A stretch of DNA of 10,633 nucleotides from Leptospiraceae bacterium (GTDB lineage Bacteria; Spirochaetota; Leptospiria; Turneriellales; Turneriellaceae). This document shows positions 1 to 6,572 of the stretch, one piece after another. The notes beneath the pieces are model-generated. The model was not told the DNA's origin. It saw only the letters and a program-made list of their open reading frames with translations, and ran no database searches. The position numbers and the translations under genes are program-made. Position 1 is the stretch's first letter. Each line of letters starts with the position of its first letter. The stretch spans positions 1-10,633 of the forward strand of contig JAEUSA010000078.1 in NCBI GenBank assembly GCA_016788945.1, given 5' to 3'.

Positions 1-240
1 AATACTGAGCGCCGCCGCGTAAGGTGCATACATCCGCACCGCGTCGGCGACGGGCAAACCTTCTTTGAGACTGCCTTTAGAGGGACTCTTGCGCTTGAGT
101 TCGGCAATCAGCTGCGGCATGGGTCCGCGCCGGCGCAGAGCCGCGGCAAAATCCGTACGGCTGGGCTCCCCCGGCTGAAACATGCCGAGAACGGCCGCAC
201 GCCGTCTGCTCTCGCTGTTGATTTTCTCCAGAACACTCAT
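1..240 (-). CDS. trpC: Indole-3-glycerol phosphate synthase, N-terminal part (runs off left edge)
   Basis: Indole-3-glycerol phosphate synthase closes the indole ring from carboxyphenylamino-deoxyribulose phosphate in cytoplasmic tryptophan synthesis. Reading from the ATG at 240 to the left edge gives 80 uninterrupted codons. The key signature is LIAELKRKSPSKG at about residues 44-56, which matches the family's conserved first beta strand and phosphate/substrate-binding Lys-Ser-Pro-Ser-Lys-Gly loop. The preceding residues form the helical N-terminal extension typical of TrpC, and AAALSI at the edge is where the family normally continues into a VLTE-like segment. The start codon overlaps the mgtE stop (ATGA), implying translational coupling to the operon upstream. 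The C-terminal two thirds lie outside the window. The family call rests on this motif alone but the motif is distinctive. Confidence 0.88.
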   Translation of the reverse strand, partial: MSVLEKINSESRRRAAVLGMFQPGEPSRTDFAAALRRRGPMPQLIAELKRKSPSKGSLKEGLPVADAVRMYAPYAAALSI

Positions 241-1688
241 AAGCCGCCGAATCGGTGCATCATCGCAGTAGCCACACCGAGGAAAACGGAAAAACCACAG
301 ATATCGGTAAAGGTAGTTGCAATCGGCCCCGAAGCCAGCGCCGGGTCAATGCGTATCAGCCGCAACCCTAAGGGCAACATCGCGCCGGCGAGCCCGGCAA
401 CGAATGTATTGCACACCATGCCGATCAGCATGCACAGCGCAATCAGCGGCCGCTGCGTGTAGACGAATACGACGCTGGCGGCCACAAGACCGATCAGCGC
501 ACCATTCAGCGAACATACCCCGACTTCTTTCACGATAACTTTGAAAATATTCTGCGAATTGATTTGCCCCAGCGCGAGCGAGCGCACCACGACGGTGACC
601 GATTGCATCGTCGCGTTGCCCCCCTGACCGCCAATCACGGTCATCAACGGAGCAAGAATAATTACTTTGGAGAGCGTTTCGTCAAAAAAAGTCACCACCC
701 AAGCGGCGATCACCTGCGTACCGAGATTGATGGCAAGCCATGGCAAACGGCCACGCGCCATACGCCCGAGCGACTGGGCATGCGGCGCATCTTGCGTAAC
801 ACCGCCGAGTCGCAGAATATCTTCAGTCGCCTCTTCTTCGAGCACATCGACGACGTCATCGACGGTGATCTGGCCAAGCAGTATGCCGCGCGAATCGACG
901 ACCGGAAGACTCAATAGATTATAGTCTTTGAAGATTTTCGCCACTGCTTCCTGATCTTGATCGGGGGTGACCATTACTTGTGCCGGCTGCATGATCTCGT
1001 ATGCTTTGCGCGACGATTTTTCGAGTATCAGCTTACGTAGTGGAATATAGCCGAGAAATTTATTTTCTCGATCGACAACGAAGGTGAACTGCAAGTCATC
1101 GATGCGCGAATGCGAAATCGGCGTGGCAGTTGTTACTTTGTTCTTTTTCTCAGCCCCTGTACTCTGTTTGACGAGCTTCTGAAACTGGCTGATGATCGAT
1201 TTAACGGTCGCCTGCCGGCTGACAGCGAGAAAGTCAGAAGTCATCATCGCACCCGCGCTGCCCTCGGGGTACTTGAGAATTTCTTTGATCTTTCCCGTGT
1301 AATTTTTATCGAACCGCCGCAGAATGAAATTCGTATCACGCGGGCTCAGTTCGCGCAAAATTTCGGCAATGTCGTCAGTCTGCAGCTCTTCGAGGCGATC
1401 AAATATCCAACCGGTGTCTTTGCTGCGAAAAATGGCAGTACGCTCGTCGGTACCGAGTTCGGTCAGAAGTTCTGCGGCATAGTCGCTCGACAACTGGCCG
1501 AGAATGATCTCACGTTCACTCTCGTCGAATGAATCCCATAACAGGGCAAGCGAAGTCGGATGCAATGCGTGCAGCGCGCGCTGCATGAGGCTAAACCGCC
1601 GGCCTTTTGCCAATCTTCGCAGCAGCGCGACGATACGGGGATAATTATCCTTCGTCAGCAGGTGGAATTTTTTTTCCGTCGAGTTCAA
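237..1688 (-). CDS. mgtE: Magnesium transporter MgtE
   Basis: MgtE is a homodimeric inner-membrane Mg2+ channel gated by cytoplasmic magnesium. The 483-aa product shows the full family architecture: a helical N domain (about 17-138), the linker signature YPEGSAGAMMTSDF (140-153), two CBS domains (about 150-228 and 232-290), a connecting helix, and five membrane helices (about 315-480). The pore region has GGQGGNATMQS (353-363). Asp462 in TTFTDICGF corresponds to the conserved pore Asp of Thermus thermophilus MgtE (D432 there). CBS1 carries a lysine-rich insertion (about 173-199), which explains the length over the roughly 450 aa of the Thermus protein. The start used is TTG at 1688, overlapping the stop of the upstream DUF454 gene as TTGA; the first in-frame ATG (codon 35) would remove part of the N domain. 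It shares ATGA with trpC downstream. Expression probably follows the operon; no Mg riboswitch is visible, and there is no leader to hold one. Confidence 0.95.
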   Translation of the reverse strand: MNSTEKKFHLLTKDNYPRIVALLRRLAKGRRFSLMQRALHALHPTSLALLWDSFDESEREIILGQLSSDYAAELLTELGTDERTAIFRSKDTGWIFDRLEELQTDDIAEILRELSPRDTNFILRRFDKNYTGKIKEILKYPEGSAGAMMTSDFLAVSRQATVKSIISQFQKLVKQSTGAEKKNKVTTATPISHSRIDDLQFTFVVDRENKFLGYIPLRKLILEKSSRKAYEIMQPAQVMVTPDQDQEAVAKIFKDYNLLSLPVVDSRGILLGQITVDDVVDVLEEEATEDILRLGGVTQDAPHAQSLGRMARGRLPWLAINLGTQVIAAWVVTFFDETLSKVIILAPLMTVIGGQGGNATMQSVTVVVRSLALGQINSQNIFKVIVKEVGVCSLNGALIGLVAASVVFVYTQRPLIALCMLIGMVCNTFVAGLAGAMLPLGLRLIRIDPALASGPIATTFTDICGFSVFLGVATAMMHRFGGL

Positions 1689-2158
1689 TTCTTAAACGTC
1701 CAGATATATGTAACGACGGCGACGCCGACCGAGGCCATGCCGACAATGGCAAAAGTTTTTTTGACGATCAACGCCGTCACGGTCATCGTCACAACGATCA
1801 TTACCGTAGCAAAAATCTTCGCCTTGAGCGGAATACGCTTCTCATCGCGGAAAGCGCGGATCATCGGGCCAAAATATCGGTGCGCGAGAATCCAATCATG
1901 GAACCTCTCTGAACCGCGCGCAAAACAATAGCCGCTGAGCAAGATGAATGGCGTCGTGGGCAATATTGGTGTGACGACGCCAATGATACCCAACGCGAGC
2001 GAGATAAAGCCTATGGAAATAAACACATAGCGTAGCCAAGGCGCTTCGACGACCTTACGCTGCTGCGTAGCAGCAATCTGTGGGTTTAGGCCACTCTGCC
2101 GGGATGCATCATCGGCCCGCTGGCCCTCATTTTGAGCCCGAGCGCTGGTTTTTGCCAC
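1685..2158 (-). CDS. DUF454 (YbaN-like) inner-membrane protein
   Basis: A 157-aa small integral membrane protein of the DUF454/YbaN family, whose biochemical role is not known. The diagnostic segment is LGIIGVVTPILPTTPFILLS (56-75), followed by CFARGSERFHDWILAHRYFGP (78-98) and a RIPLKAK stretch (109-115), all in the family's order. Membrane segments are at about 43-64, 67-80, 116-133 and 135-153. Compared with YbaN-type proteins of about 125 aa it has an extra polar N-terminus of about 38 residues with no recognisable domain. The start is GTG at 2158, one base after the STAS gene stop; no alternative in-frame start precedes the first helix, so GTG is effectively forced. It overlaps mgtE by 4 bases, suggesting co-translation with the transporter, but a shared function is only inferred from position. 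Confidence 0.85.
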   Translation of the reverse strand: MAKTSARAQNEGQRADDASRQSGLNPQIAATQQRKVVEAPWLRYVFISIGFISLALGIIGVVTPILPTTPFILLSGYCFARGSERFHDWILAHRYFGPMIRAFRDEKRIPLKAKIFATVMIVVTMTVTALIVKKTFAIVGMASVGVAVVTYIWTFKN

Positions 2159-2159
2159 G

Positions 2160-2525
2160 TTACTTTGCGGCGTCTTCGACAGTTTCGAAAATCTTGAACA
2201 TCGATTCGAGCTTCGAAAGTTTAAATAACGTCTTCAGAGTCTGATTGAGGTTCGCCAGCCTGATTTCACCGCCGTAATTCTTGACGTCGCGCAGAATTGT
2301 GACCAGTGCGCCAAGCGCCGAGGAGTCGAGGTATTCCGTTTCGTGCATATCAAAGACCACAATTGCGGGCTTCTTTTCCAGATATTTCGCCACCTGTTCA
2401 CGGAACTTGCGTGAAATCGACATATCGATACGCGTTTCTTTGACAGCCAGAATAAGGCCTTTCTCGAATGGCTTATCGACAATCAGCATAGGGTAAACAA
2501 AGGTTTTCGTCGGAGGTCCCGTCAA
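2160..2525 (-). CDS. STAS-domain protein, anti-sigma factor antagonist type
   Basis: A single STAS domain fills the 121-aa product. The motif YLDSSALGALVTILRD (65-80) aligns with the phosphorylation loop of SpoIIAA/RsbV-type anti-anti-sigma factors; Ser68, straight after Asp67, is the expected phospho-acceptor. The C-terminal LSKLESMFKIFETVEDA (103-119) is the usual last helix and strand. Such proteins normally bind a serine-kinase anti-sigma factor when dephosphorylated and are reactivated by PP2C/SpoIIE phosphatases. No such kinase lies in this window. Start choice is uncertain: the TTG at 2525 has an AGG about 11 bases upstream and leaves a 16-base gap after the previous gene, while the ATG at 2489 (codon 13) gives 109 aa, still a complete domain, but with no Shine-Dalgarno-like sequence. 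It sits inside the seven-gene cluster, one base ahead of the DUF454 gene. Confidence 0.88.
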   Translation of the reverse strand: MTGPPTKTFVYPMLIVDKPFEKGLILAVKETRIDMSISRKFREQVAKYLEKKPAIVVFDMHETEYLDSSALGALVTILRDVKNYGGEIRLANLNQTLKTLFKLSKLESMFKIFETVEDAAK

Positions 2526-2541
2526 TTAAAAAAAGACCTGC

Positions 2542-3456
2542 TTATGCGCGGAAATACCCCGAAATAACCCCGTAAACAGCGGGCGAATGGCGGAGCGCCA
2601 AATGCCCTGCGCCCGGAACCGTTTCGACAAACACCTTTGCCCGGCTATTCAGATAGGGTATCAGCTTCGCTAAACGGGGCCCGGCCTCTGCCGCCCTACG
2701 GTGCGCGCTCGGCTCGCGTACCATGCCGTCGCCAAGGAGCCGGTTAATGACCCCACCGCGCTTTTTTTGTACTCCACCCGCAATAAACACATAACGCACG
2801 CGGGGCAGCAGAACGTTACCACCGGCCGGCAACCCGCCTTCGCCCCGGCTCAAGTCCTTGAGACCACGACTGCGCAGACCGACGACCGAAGCGGCAATCA
2901 GCGTTATCGGGTTGGGAATAAACTGCAGGATCTGTTCGCCTTGGTCTGCGATCTTAGCCAGCGGCGCGCCGGCGTGCGGCGTACCGATCAGAAATACCTG
3001 TTCTACTTTTTTGATCCAGCGGAGTTTCTGTGCCTGCGCATGATAAAGGGCAGAGTGAATCACGAGGCCCCCCATACTGTGACCGATCAGGGTCAGCTTG
3101 CGCACCGCGCGGTGCTTTTCTGTAAACTCAGTGATGAGAGTGGCGAGCTTTTCGCCATTTTCGCTGACTGCAAGTCCTGAATTATACCGAACATAAACGG
3201 ATGCCACACCGAAATCGAGCAGTAATTGGTCGCCGAAATTGAGCTCCCCTTTCTTTGCCTGCCAGCCTGCTTCGGTGTCGGCACTGCCATGCACAAACAA
3301 CACAACATGCCCTTTCAGCGGTTTATCTCCGCCGATGAAGTGCATCGAGGTCTGCAGGCGCTGCGGCAACTTATCACCGATAACCCCCTGAATCGCCCCG
3401 GCAACTTGCGCGCGCGAGGGCATTTTTTCCCGAAGGTTACGGATAAGCTTTTTCAC
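2542..3456 (-). CDS. Alpha/beta hydrolase, lipase-like (304 aa)
   Basis: Predicted serine esterase or lipase of the alpha/beta-hydrolase fold; substrate unknown. A basic N-terminal segment (1-48) is followed by VVLFVHGSAD (51-60) with the oxyanion HG, then LTLIGHSMGG (121-130) with nucleophile Ser127, and FLIGTPHAGAPLA (155-167), which is typical of lipases related to PGAP1 and triacylglycerol lipases. LLGDGMV (240-246) supplies the likely acid Asp243 and PGAGHLAL (281-288) the catalytic His285, so the triad is complete. No clear signal peptide is seen, and the first ten residues are basic, so a cytoplasmic or membrane-peripheral location is most likely. The start is GTG at 3456, four bases after the upstream hydrolase stop, with a weak AAGAAG seven bases before it. 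It is the third hydrolase in a row in this operon and precedes the STAS gene. Confidence 0.85.
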   Translation of the reverse strand: MKKLIRNLREKMPSRAQVAGAIQGVIGDKLPQRLQTSMHFIGGDKPLKGHVVLFVHGSADTEAGWQAKKGELNFGDQLLLDFGVASVYVRYNSGLAVSENGEKLATLITEFTEKHRAVRKLTLIGHSMGGLVIHSALYHAQAQKLRWIKKVEQVFLIGTPHAGAPLAKIADQGEQILQFIPNPITLIAASVVGLRSRGLKDLSRGEGGLPAGGNVLLPRVRYVFIAGGVQKKRGGVINRLLGDGMVREPSAHRRAAEAGPRLAKLIPYLNSRAKVFVETVPGAGHLALRHSPAVYGVISGYFRA

Positions 3457-3460
3457 ACTG

Positions 3461-4186
3461 TCACGCTTCTTGTGAATGCTCGCGCCCGAGGATCATCTTT
3501 TGGAAGGCATATTCGCCGTGATAGATCAACCAGTTATGGCTGTAGTCGGGTACCGGAGTGAACTTCAGTTGCGGCAGCACCTGACGCCAACGACTGAGGT
3601 CGGCGTCTTCGATGTGGAATAAGGTGTCGAGATCGGCGTAAAGTATTTCTACAGGCACCGGCGACTGTTTGTTCGGCAACGCGCTGGCCACTGCCTTAAT
3701 CGCACCTTCGACATAACCAAGCGGGTTTGATAGAAGATTCAAGCCGTAGCGGAGCCCCACCGCCGGGTTCTTGAGCATGCCACGCATTTCACCAGTAGCA
3801 TAGCGCAGATCGCGCTGCAGATTGGCAAGCTGCAGGCGAAATTTCTCACGGTTAAACATTTCAGGCAACAACGGATTGACAGCGATCGCGCGCGCGAGCG
3901 AGGGAAATTCCGCGGCGAGGTGCATCGCCGCGAGCGCCCCGTATGAATGCCCGATCACAACACTTGAATCAAGCCGATGCGTACGCATGAATTCGGCAAG
4001 CACCAGCATGTTTTCGGCAAAATCACGCCGGCAAATTCCGTTCAGGCCAAAAATTTCGGGAATATACACATAGTAGCGCTTTGCCAGTTGATCGACAAAA
4101 GCGTTGTACAGTTCAGGATGCGCACCGTAGCCATGCAAAAAAACAGCCGGTTTATTTTTCGAATCACCTTTCGTCGCCAACTTCAT
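3461..4186 (-). CDS. Alpha/beta hydrolase (241 aa)
   Basis: A second alpha/beta-hydrolase-fold protein, of the short-esterase/epoxide-hydrolase-like type; substrate unknown. It has VFLHGYGAHP (15-24) with the oxyanion HG, VVIGHSYGALAAMHLA (76-91) with nucleophile Ser81, a helical lid-like region (about 108-170), ILYADLDTLF (181-190) offering Asp185 or Asp187 as the acid, and DYSHNWL (214-220) with catalytic His217. No signal peptide or membrane helix is evident, so it is probably cytoplasmic. The ATG at 4186 is one base after the stop of the upstream hydrolase and has a good Shine-Dalgarno (CTGGAG, 7-base spacing) embedded in that gene's last codons, which favours coupled expression. It differs from its neighbours in the elbow residue (Tyr in place of Met) and in having a lid, so it is not a simple recent duplicate. 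Confidence 0.85.
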   Translation of the reverse strand: MKLATKGDSKNKPAVFLHGYGAHPELYNAFVDQLAKRYYVYIPEIFGLNGICRRDFAENMLVLAEFMRTHRLDSSVVIGHSYGALAAMHLAAEFPSLARAIAVNPLLPEMFNREKFRLQLANLQRDLRYATGEMRGMLKNPAVGLRYGLNLLSNPLGYVEGAIKAVASALPNKQSPVPVEILYADLDTLFHIEDADLSRWRQVLPQLKFTPVPDYSHNWLIYHGEYAFQKMILGREHSQEA

Positions 4187-4187
4187 A

Positions 4188-4790
4188 TCAACGCTCCAGT
4201 ATTTCTTTAATGACCGCGAAGTCCTGTTTCAAGAACAGCGGCGTATAGTGCCCGATCGGCCATACGCCATGCGGTGATTTCACCAGCGAGGCTTTATCAA
4301 GGCGCGCAGCACTTTCTTCGACGAATGCATCGGCTGACGTATGCAGACTATAGATTTCAGCTTTGTGGTTATTGTCATGATCGTGCAGGTCGCGCAGAAA
4401 ATCAGAACCCGGTATCATCTGCTCTGCGCCCGGTGCGCGCCCGAAAGTCAACGCCTTCATCAGCCGGGCAAAATGCGTACCGTGAAAGGGCGTACCGATG
4501 GCGATGAAACGGCGCACATAATCATCACCGCCCAGCTTGCGTAAATAGTGCAAACCGATGAGCCCCCCCATGCTGATACCGATCAGATCGACTTGTTTCG
4601 TGCGTGCGCGGGTGAGCATCGCATTGACCGCCATTTCGACGACGCGTGCAGAATCGCGGATATCGCCCGCATTGAGACCTTCGATGGGTACATCCTCAGC
4701 CGTAAAACCGGCACGTTGCAACCGATTTTTGAGCAAATAGTTAGTCAGTGTGGGGGCGAGAAAACCCTGAATAATGAGAACAGGATACAT
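4188..4790 (-). CDS. Small lipase-like alpha/beta hydrolase (200 aa)
   Basis: First gene of the minus-strand cluster and a compact predicted lipase or esterase, substrate unknown. It has VLIIQGF (4-10) at the oxyanion position, where Gln-Gly replaces the usual His-Gly; VDLIGISMGGLIGLHYL (67-83) with nucleophile Ser73 in a GISMG elbow; FIAIGTPFHGTH (95-106), typical of the LipA/PGAP1-like group; SLHTSADAFV (148-157) with likely acid Asp154; and WPIGHYTPLF (177-186) with catalytic His181. The ATG at 4790 is chosen because the reading frame, although open to 4919, would otherwise cover the divergent promoter region and the start of the deacetylase-like gene, and the extra 43 residues look unlike a protein domain. 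No clear Shine-Dalgarno precedes the ATG. A one-base gap separates it from the next hydrolase. No signal peptide is visible. Confidence 0.85.
   Translation of the reverse strand: MYPVLIIQGFLAPTLTNYLLKNRLQRAGFTAEDVPIEGLNAGDIRDSARVVEMAVNAMLTRARTKQVDLIGISMGGLIGLHYLRKLGGDDYVRRFIAIGTPFHGTHFARLMKALTFGRAPGAEQMIPGSDFLRDLHDHDNNHKAEIYSLHTSADAFVEESAARLDKASLVKSPHGVWPIGHYTPLFLKQDFAVIKEILER
4194..4199 (-). promoter_or_regulatory. Ribosome binding site for the 241-aa hydrolase
   Basis: CTGGAG on the minus strand lies seven bases before the ATG at 4186, inside the last two sense codons before the final Arg of the upstream hydrolase. It supports the ATG start and translational coupling across the one-base junction. 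Confidence 0.6.
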
Positions 4791-4801
4791 TGCCGACAAT
4801 C

Positions 4802-4834
4802 CGTTTTTTCGTTGCCTTTGGCAATGAAAAAACG
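4802..4834. repeat. 15-bp inverted repeat in the divergent intergenic region (possible operator)
   Basis: The arms 4802-4816 and 4820-4834 are complementary over 15 bases with one mismatch (a G-T pair if folded), separated by TTT. It occupies most of the 54 bases between the start of the hydrolase operon and the start of the deacetylase-like gene. Its position suits an operator controlling both directions, though it could equally act as a hairpin in either transcript. No regulator gene adjoins it. Confidence 0.6.
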
Positions 4835-4844
4835 AAAATACTAA

Positions 4845-5780
4845 ATGCGTACACAGGTCTATGCCGGCGAAGCGCTCTCCCGATACGGTTTTCCCGGCGG
4901 GCATCCGTTCAGTACGCATCGGTTTGGCGCTTTTTACGCAGAATTTGTCAGGCGCGAACTGGCGAAGCGCGTGCAGGTGATGGACCCCGCTGAGGGTGAC
5001 CGCAAAATCTTACGCTCTTTTCATACCGAAGCCTATATCGCGCTGGTCGAACGCTCATCGCGCGCAGGCCATGGGTTACTCGATCGCGGTGACACGCCGG
5101 CGTTTCCCGGCTGCTTTGAGGCAGCCCTTACCGTGTGCGCGACCGCACTCGCCGCCACCGAAGCCATCATGGCAGGCAATACGAATGCCGCATTTGTACC
5201 GATTGCCGGCTTACACCATGCCCGGCGCAATACTGCTGGCGGCTTCTGCATTTTCAACGACGCCGGTATCGTGATCGAAAAGTTGCAGAAAAAACACGGG
5301 CTGAGCCGCATCGCCTATGTCGATATCGATGCACACCATGGTGACGGCGTCTATTATGAGTTCGAGGAAAATCCGCACATCATCTTCGCCGATATGCACC
5401 AGCAATACATCTACCCGGGCACCGGTGATCGCGACGAAACAGGCACAGGCGAAGCCGTCGGCACCAAACTCAACATACCAATGCGCGCAGGTTCAGACGA
5501 TCATGACTTTGCACGCGCGTGGGCGGATGTCTTAAGTCATCTCAGCGCCGCAAAACCTGAATTCATCATTCTGCAGTGCGGCGCAGATTCGATCGCCGGG
5601 GATCCTTTGACCGGTATGGAGTATTCACCGGCGTCGTTTCTTAGAGCCGGCCGTGACCTTGCAGCGCTCGCGCAGAAATACGCCGATGGCCGGTTACTCG
5701 CGCTCGGCGGCGGTGGCTACAACCTCAGCAACATCGGTCAGGGTTGGAATAACGTCATCGAGGGCATGCTTGGTCATTGA
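4845..5780 (+). CDS. Histone deacetylase superfamily protein (AcuC/HDLP-like amidohydrolase)
   Basis: A zinc-dependent deacetylase-fold enzyme expected to remove acetyl or related acyl groups from amines such as acetyl-lysine or acetylpolyamines; the actual substrate cannot be read from sequence. In family order it has GHPFSTHRF (19-27), GLHHARRNTAGGFC (122-135) with the paired histidines His124 and His125, YVDIDAHHGDGV (158-169) with zinc ligands Asp162 and His164, LQCGADSIAGDP (243-254) with the third ligand Asp248, and GGGGYN (288-293) with the transition-state Tyr292. All catalytic residues are present and 311 aa covers a full domain, somewhat shorter than AcuC of Bacillus. The ATG at 4845 follows directly on an in-frame TAA, and the GHP motif begins at residue 19, so this start is forced, yet no Shine-Dalgarno is seen. 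It is divergent from the hydrolase operon and 51 bases ahead of fliO, with which it may be co-transcribed. Confidence 0.92.
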   Translation: MRTQVYAGEALSRYGFPGGHPFSTHRFGAFYAEFVRRELAKRVQVMDPAEGDRKILRSFHTEAYIALVERSSRAGHGLLDRGDTPAFPGCFEAALTVCATALAATEAIMAGNTNAAFVPIAGLHHARRNTAGGFCIFNDAGIVIEKLQKKHGLSRIAYVDIDAHHGDGVYYEFEENPHIIFADMHQQYIYPGTGDRDETGTGEAVGTKLNIPMRAGSDDHDFARAWADVLSHLSAAKPEFIILQCGADSIAGDPLTGMEYSPASFLRAGRDLAALAQKYADGRLLALGGGGYNLSNIGQGWNNVIEGMLGH

Positions 5781-5831
5781 GTAAATCATCCGCACCGTTT
5801 CATTTTTTGGTTGCCATGCTGAATCTGGATT

Positions 5832-6572
5832 ATGTCGCATTGTACGCGGCAGCAATCCATGCGTACGGGAAAACTTATTCTGCTTCTGCTGACTCCCGGC
5901 CTGCTTTCTGCGCCGTTTGCGCAAAAAACCCCGGGCGAAGCCGCTCCCGCCGCCGCAGTGGAAAAAAAATCTGCCACGCCCGAACGCAAAGCCGAATCGC
6001 TCGAAGATTTTGAAAAGCAGCTGCAAAAAGAACTCGACCTCAACCCCGAACGCGCAACTGCTACAGGCGATCAACCTTCGGTTGCGTGGCAGTTTATACG
6101 CACGCTGCTGACTCTCGGCATATTACTGGGTATTTTTTACGCCATATTTCGCCTTTACCGCTTTCGCCGTACTCTGCCGGCGCAGAATTTCACAGCGATG
6201 TCGAGCATCTATGAATTTCCGCTCGGCACCGGTCAGAAAGTGCAGATTCTCGAAATAGCCGGCAGATTAATGATCTTGGGTGTCAGTGAAAACTCAGTGC
6301 AATTGCTGAGCGAAGTGACGGACAAATACACTGTCGATCGCATCAAACTCGATTGCGCCGAAGATAGCAAACAGCCGCGTGCTGACTTTCTCACCGAGTT
6401 GTCTCGCGCCATCAAAACAAATCTTAAAGAACGTTTCGGTAAAAAGAGTGGAGCCAATTTTTCTGCGTCGGGCACACAAGCTGCCGAAGACCTCGAAGCA
6501 CAACGGGAAAATTCACTCAAACGTCTGCGCAATCTGAAATCAGAAAAATTCGACTGGCGGGACAAACTTTGA
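5832..6572 (+). CDS. fliO: Flagellar biosynthesis protein FliO (FliZ of spirochaetes)
   Basis: FliO is the bitopic membrane protein that helps assemble the FliP ring of the flagellar type III export gate. The 246-aa product has an N-terminal hydrophobic signal-like segment (about 15-30, ending SAPFAQ), a charged Ala/Glu/Lys linker (about 32-80), one membrane helix (about 85-107) and a cytoplasmic domain with YEFPLGTGQKVQILEIAGR (127-145) and LMILGVSENSVQLLSEV (146-162), which matches the FliO core. A basic, helical C-terminal tail (about 185-246) follows. Long FliO proteins with a signal sequence are usual in spirochaetes. The start is uncertain: ATG 5832 gives 246 aa and ATG 5859 (codon 10) gives 237 aa with a cleaner signal peptide; neither has a good Shine-Dalgarno. 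The identification is strengthened by fliP, whose TTG start overlaps the fliO stop. Confidence 0.85.
   Translation: MSHCTRQQSMRTGKLILLLLTPGLLSAPFAQKTPGEAAPAAAVEKKSATPERKAESLEDFEKQLQKELDLNPERATATGDQPSVAWQFIRTLLTLGILLGIFYAIFRLYRFRRTLPAQNFTAMSSIYEFPLGTGQKVQILEIAGRLMILGVSENSVQLLSEVTDKYTVDRIKLDCAEDSKQPRADFLTELSRAIKTNLKERFGKKSGANFSASGTQAAEDLEAQRENSLKRLRNLKSEKFDWRDKL

Noticed and set aside
1110..1532. A 140-codon plus-strand open frame opposite mgtE
   Set aside because: It lies wholly within the well conserved N and CBS domains of mgtE on the other strand and has no recognisable domain of its own.
2701..3180. A 159-codon plus-strand open frame opposite the 304-aa hydrolase
   Set aside because: It is the antisense shadow of a gene with a complete catalytic triad and shows no recognisable domain.
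4791..4919. A 43-residue N-terminal extension of the 200-aa hydrolase (open frame to 4919)
   Set aside because: It would overlap the deacetylase-like gene on the other strand and the inverted repeat, lacks domain character, and the ATG at 4790 gives a normal hydrolase start (MYPVLIIQG).
5781..5831. A flagellar sigma-28 or sigma-54 promoter ahead of fliO
   Set aside because: I found no TAAA-N15-GCCGATAA-like or TGGC-N8-TTGC-like pair with correct spacing.
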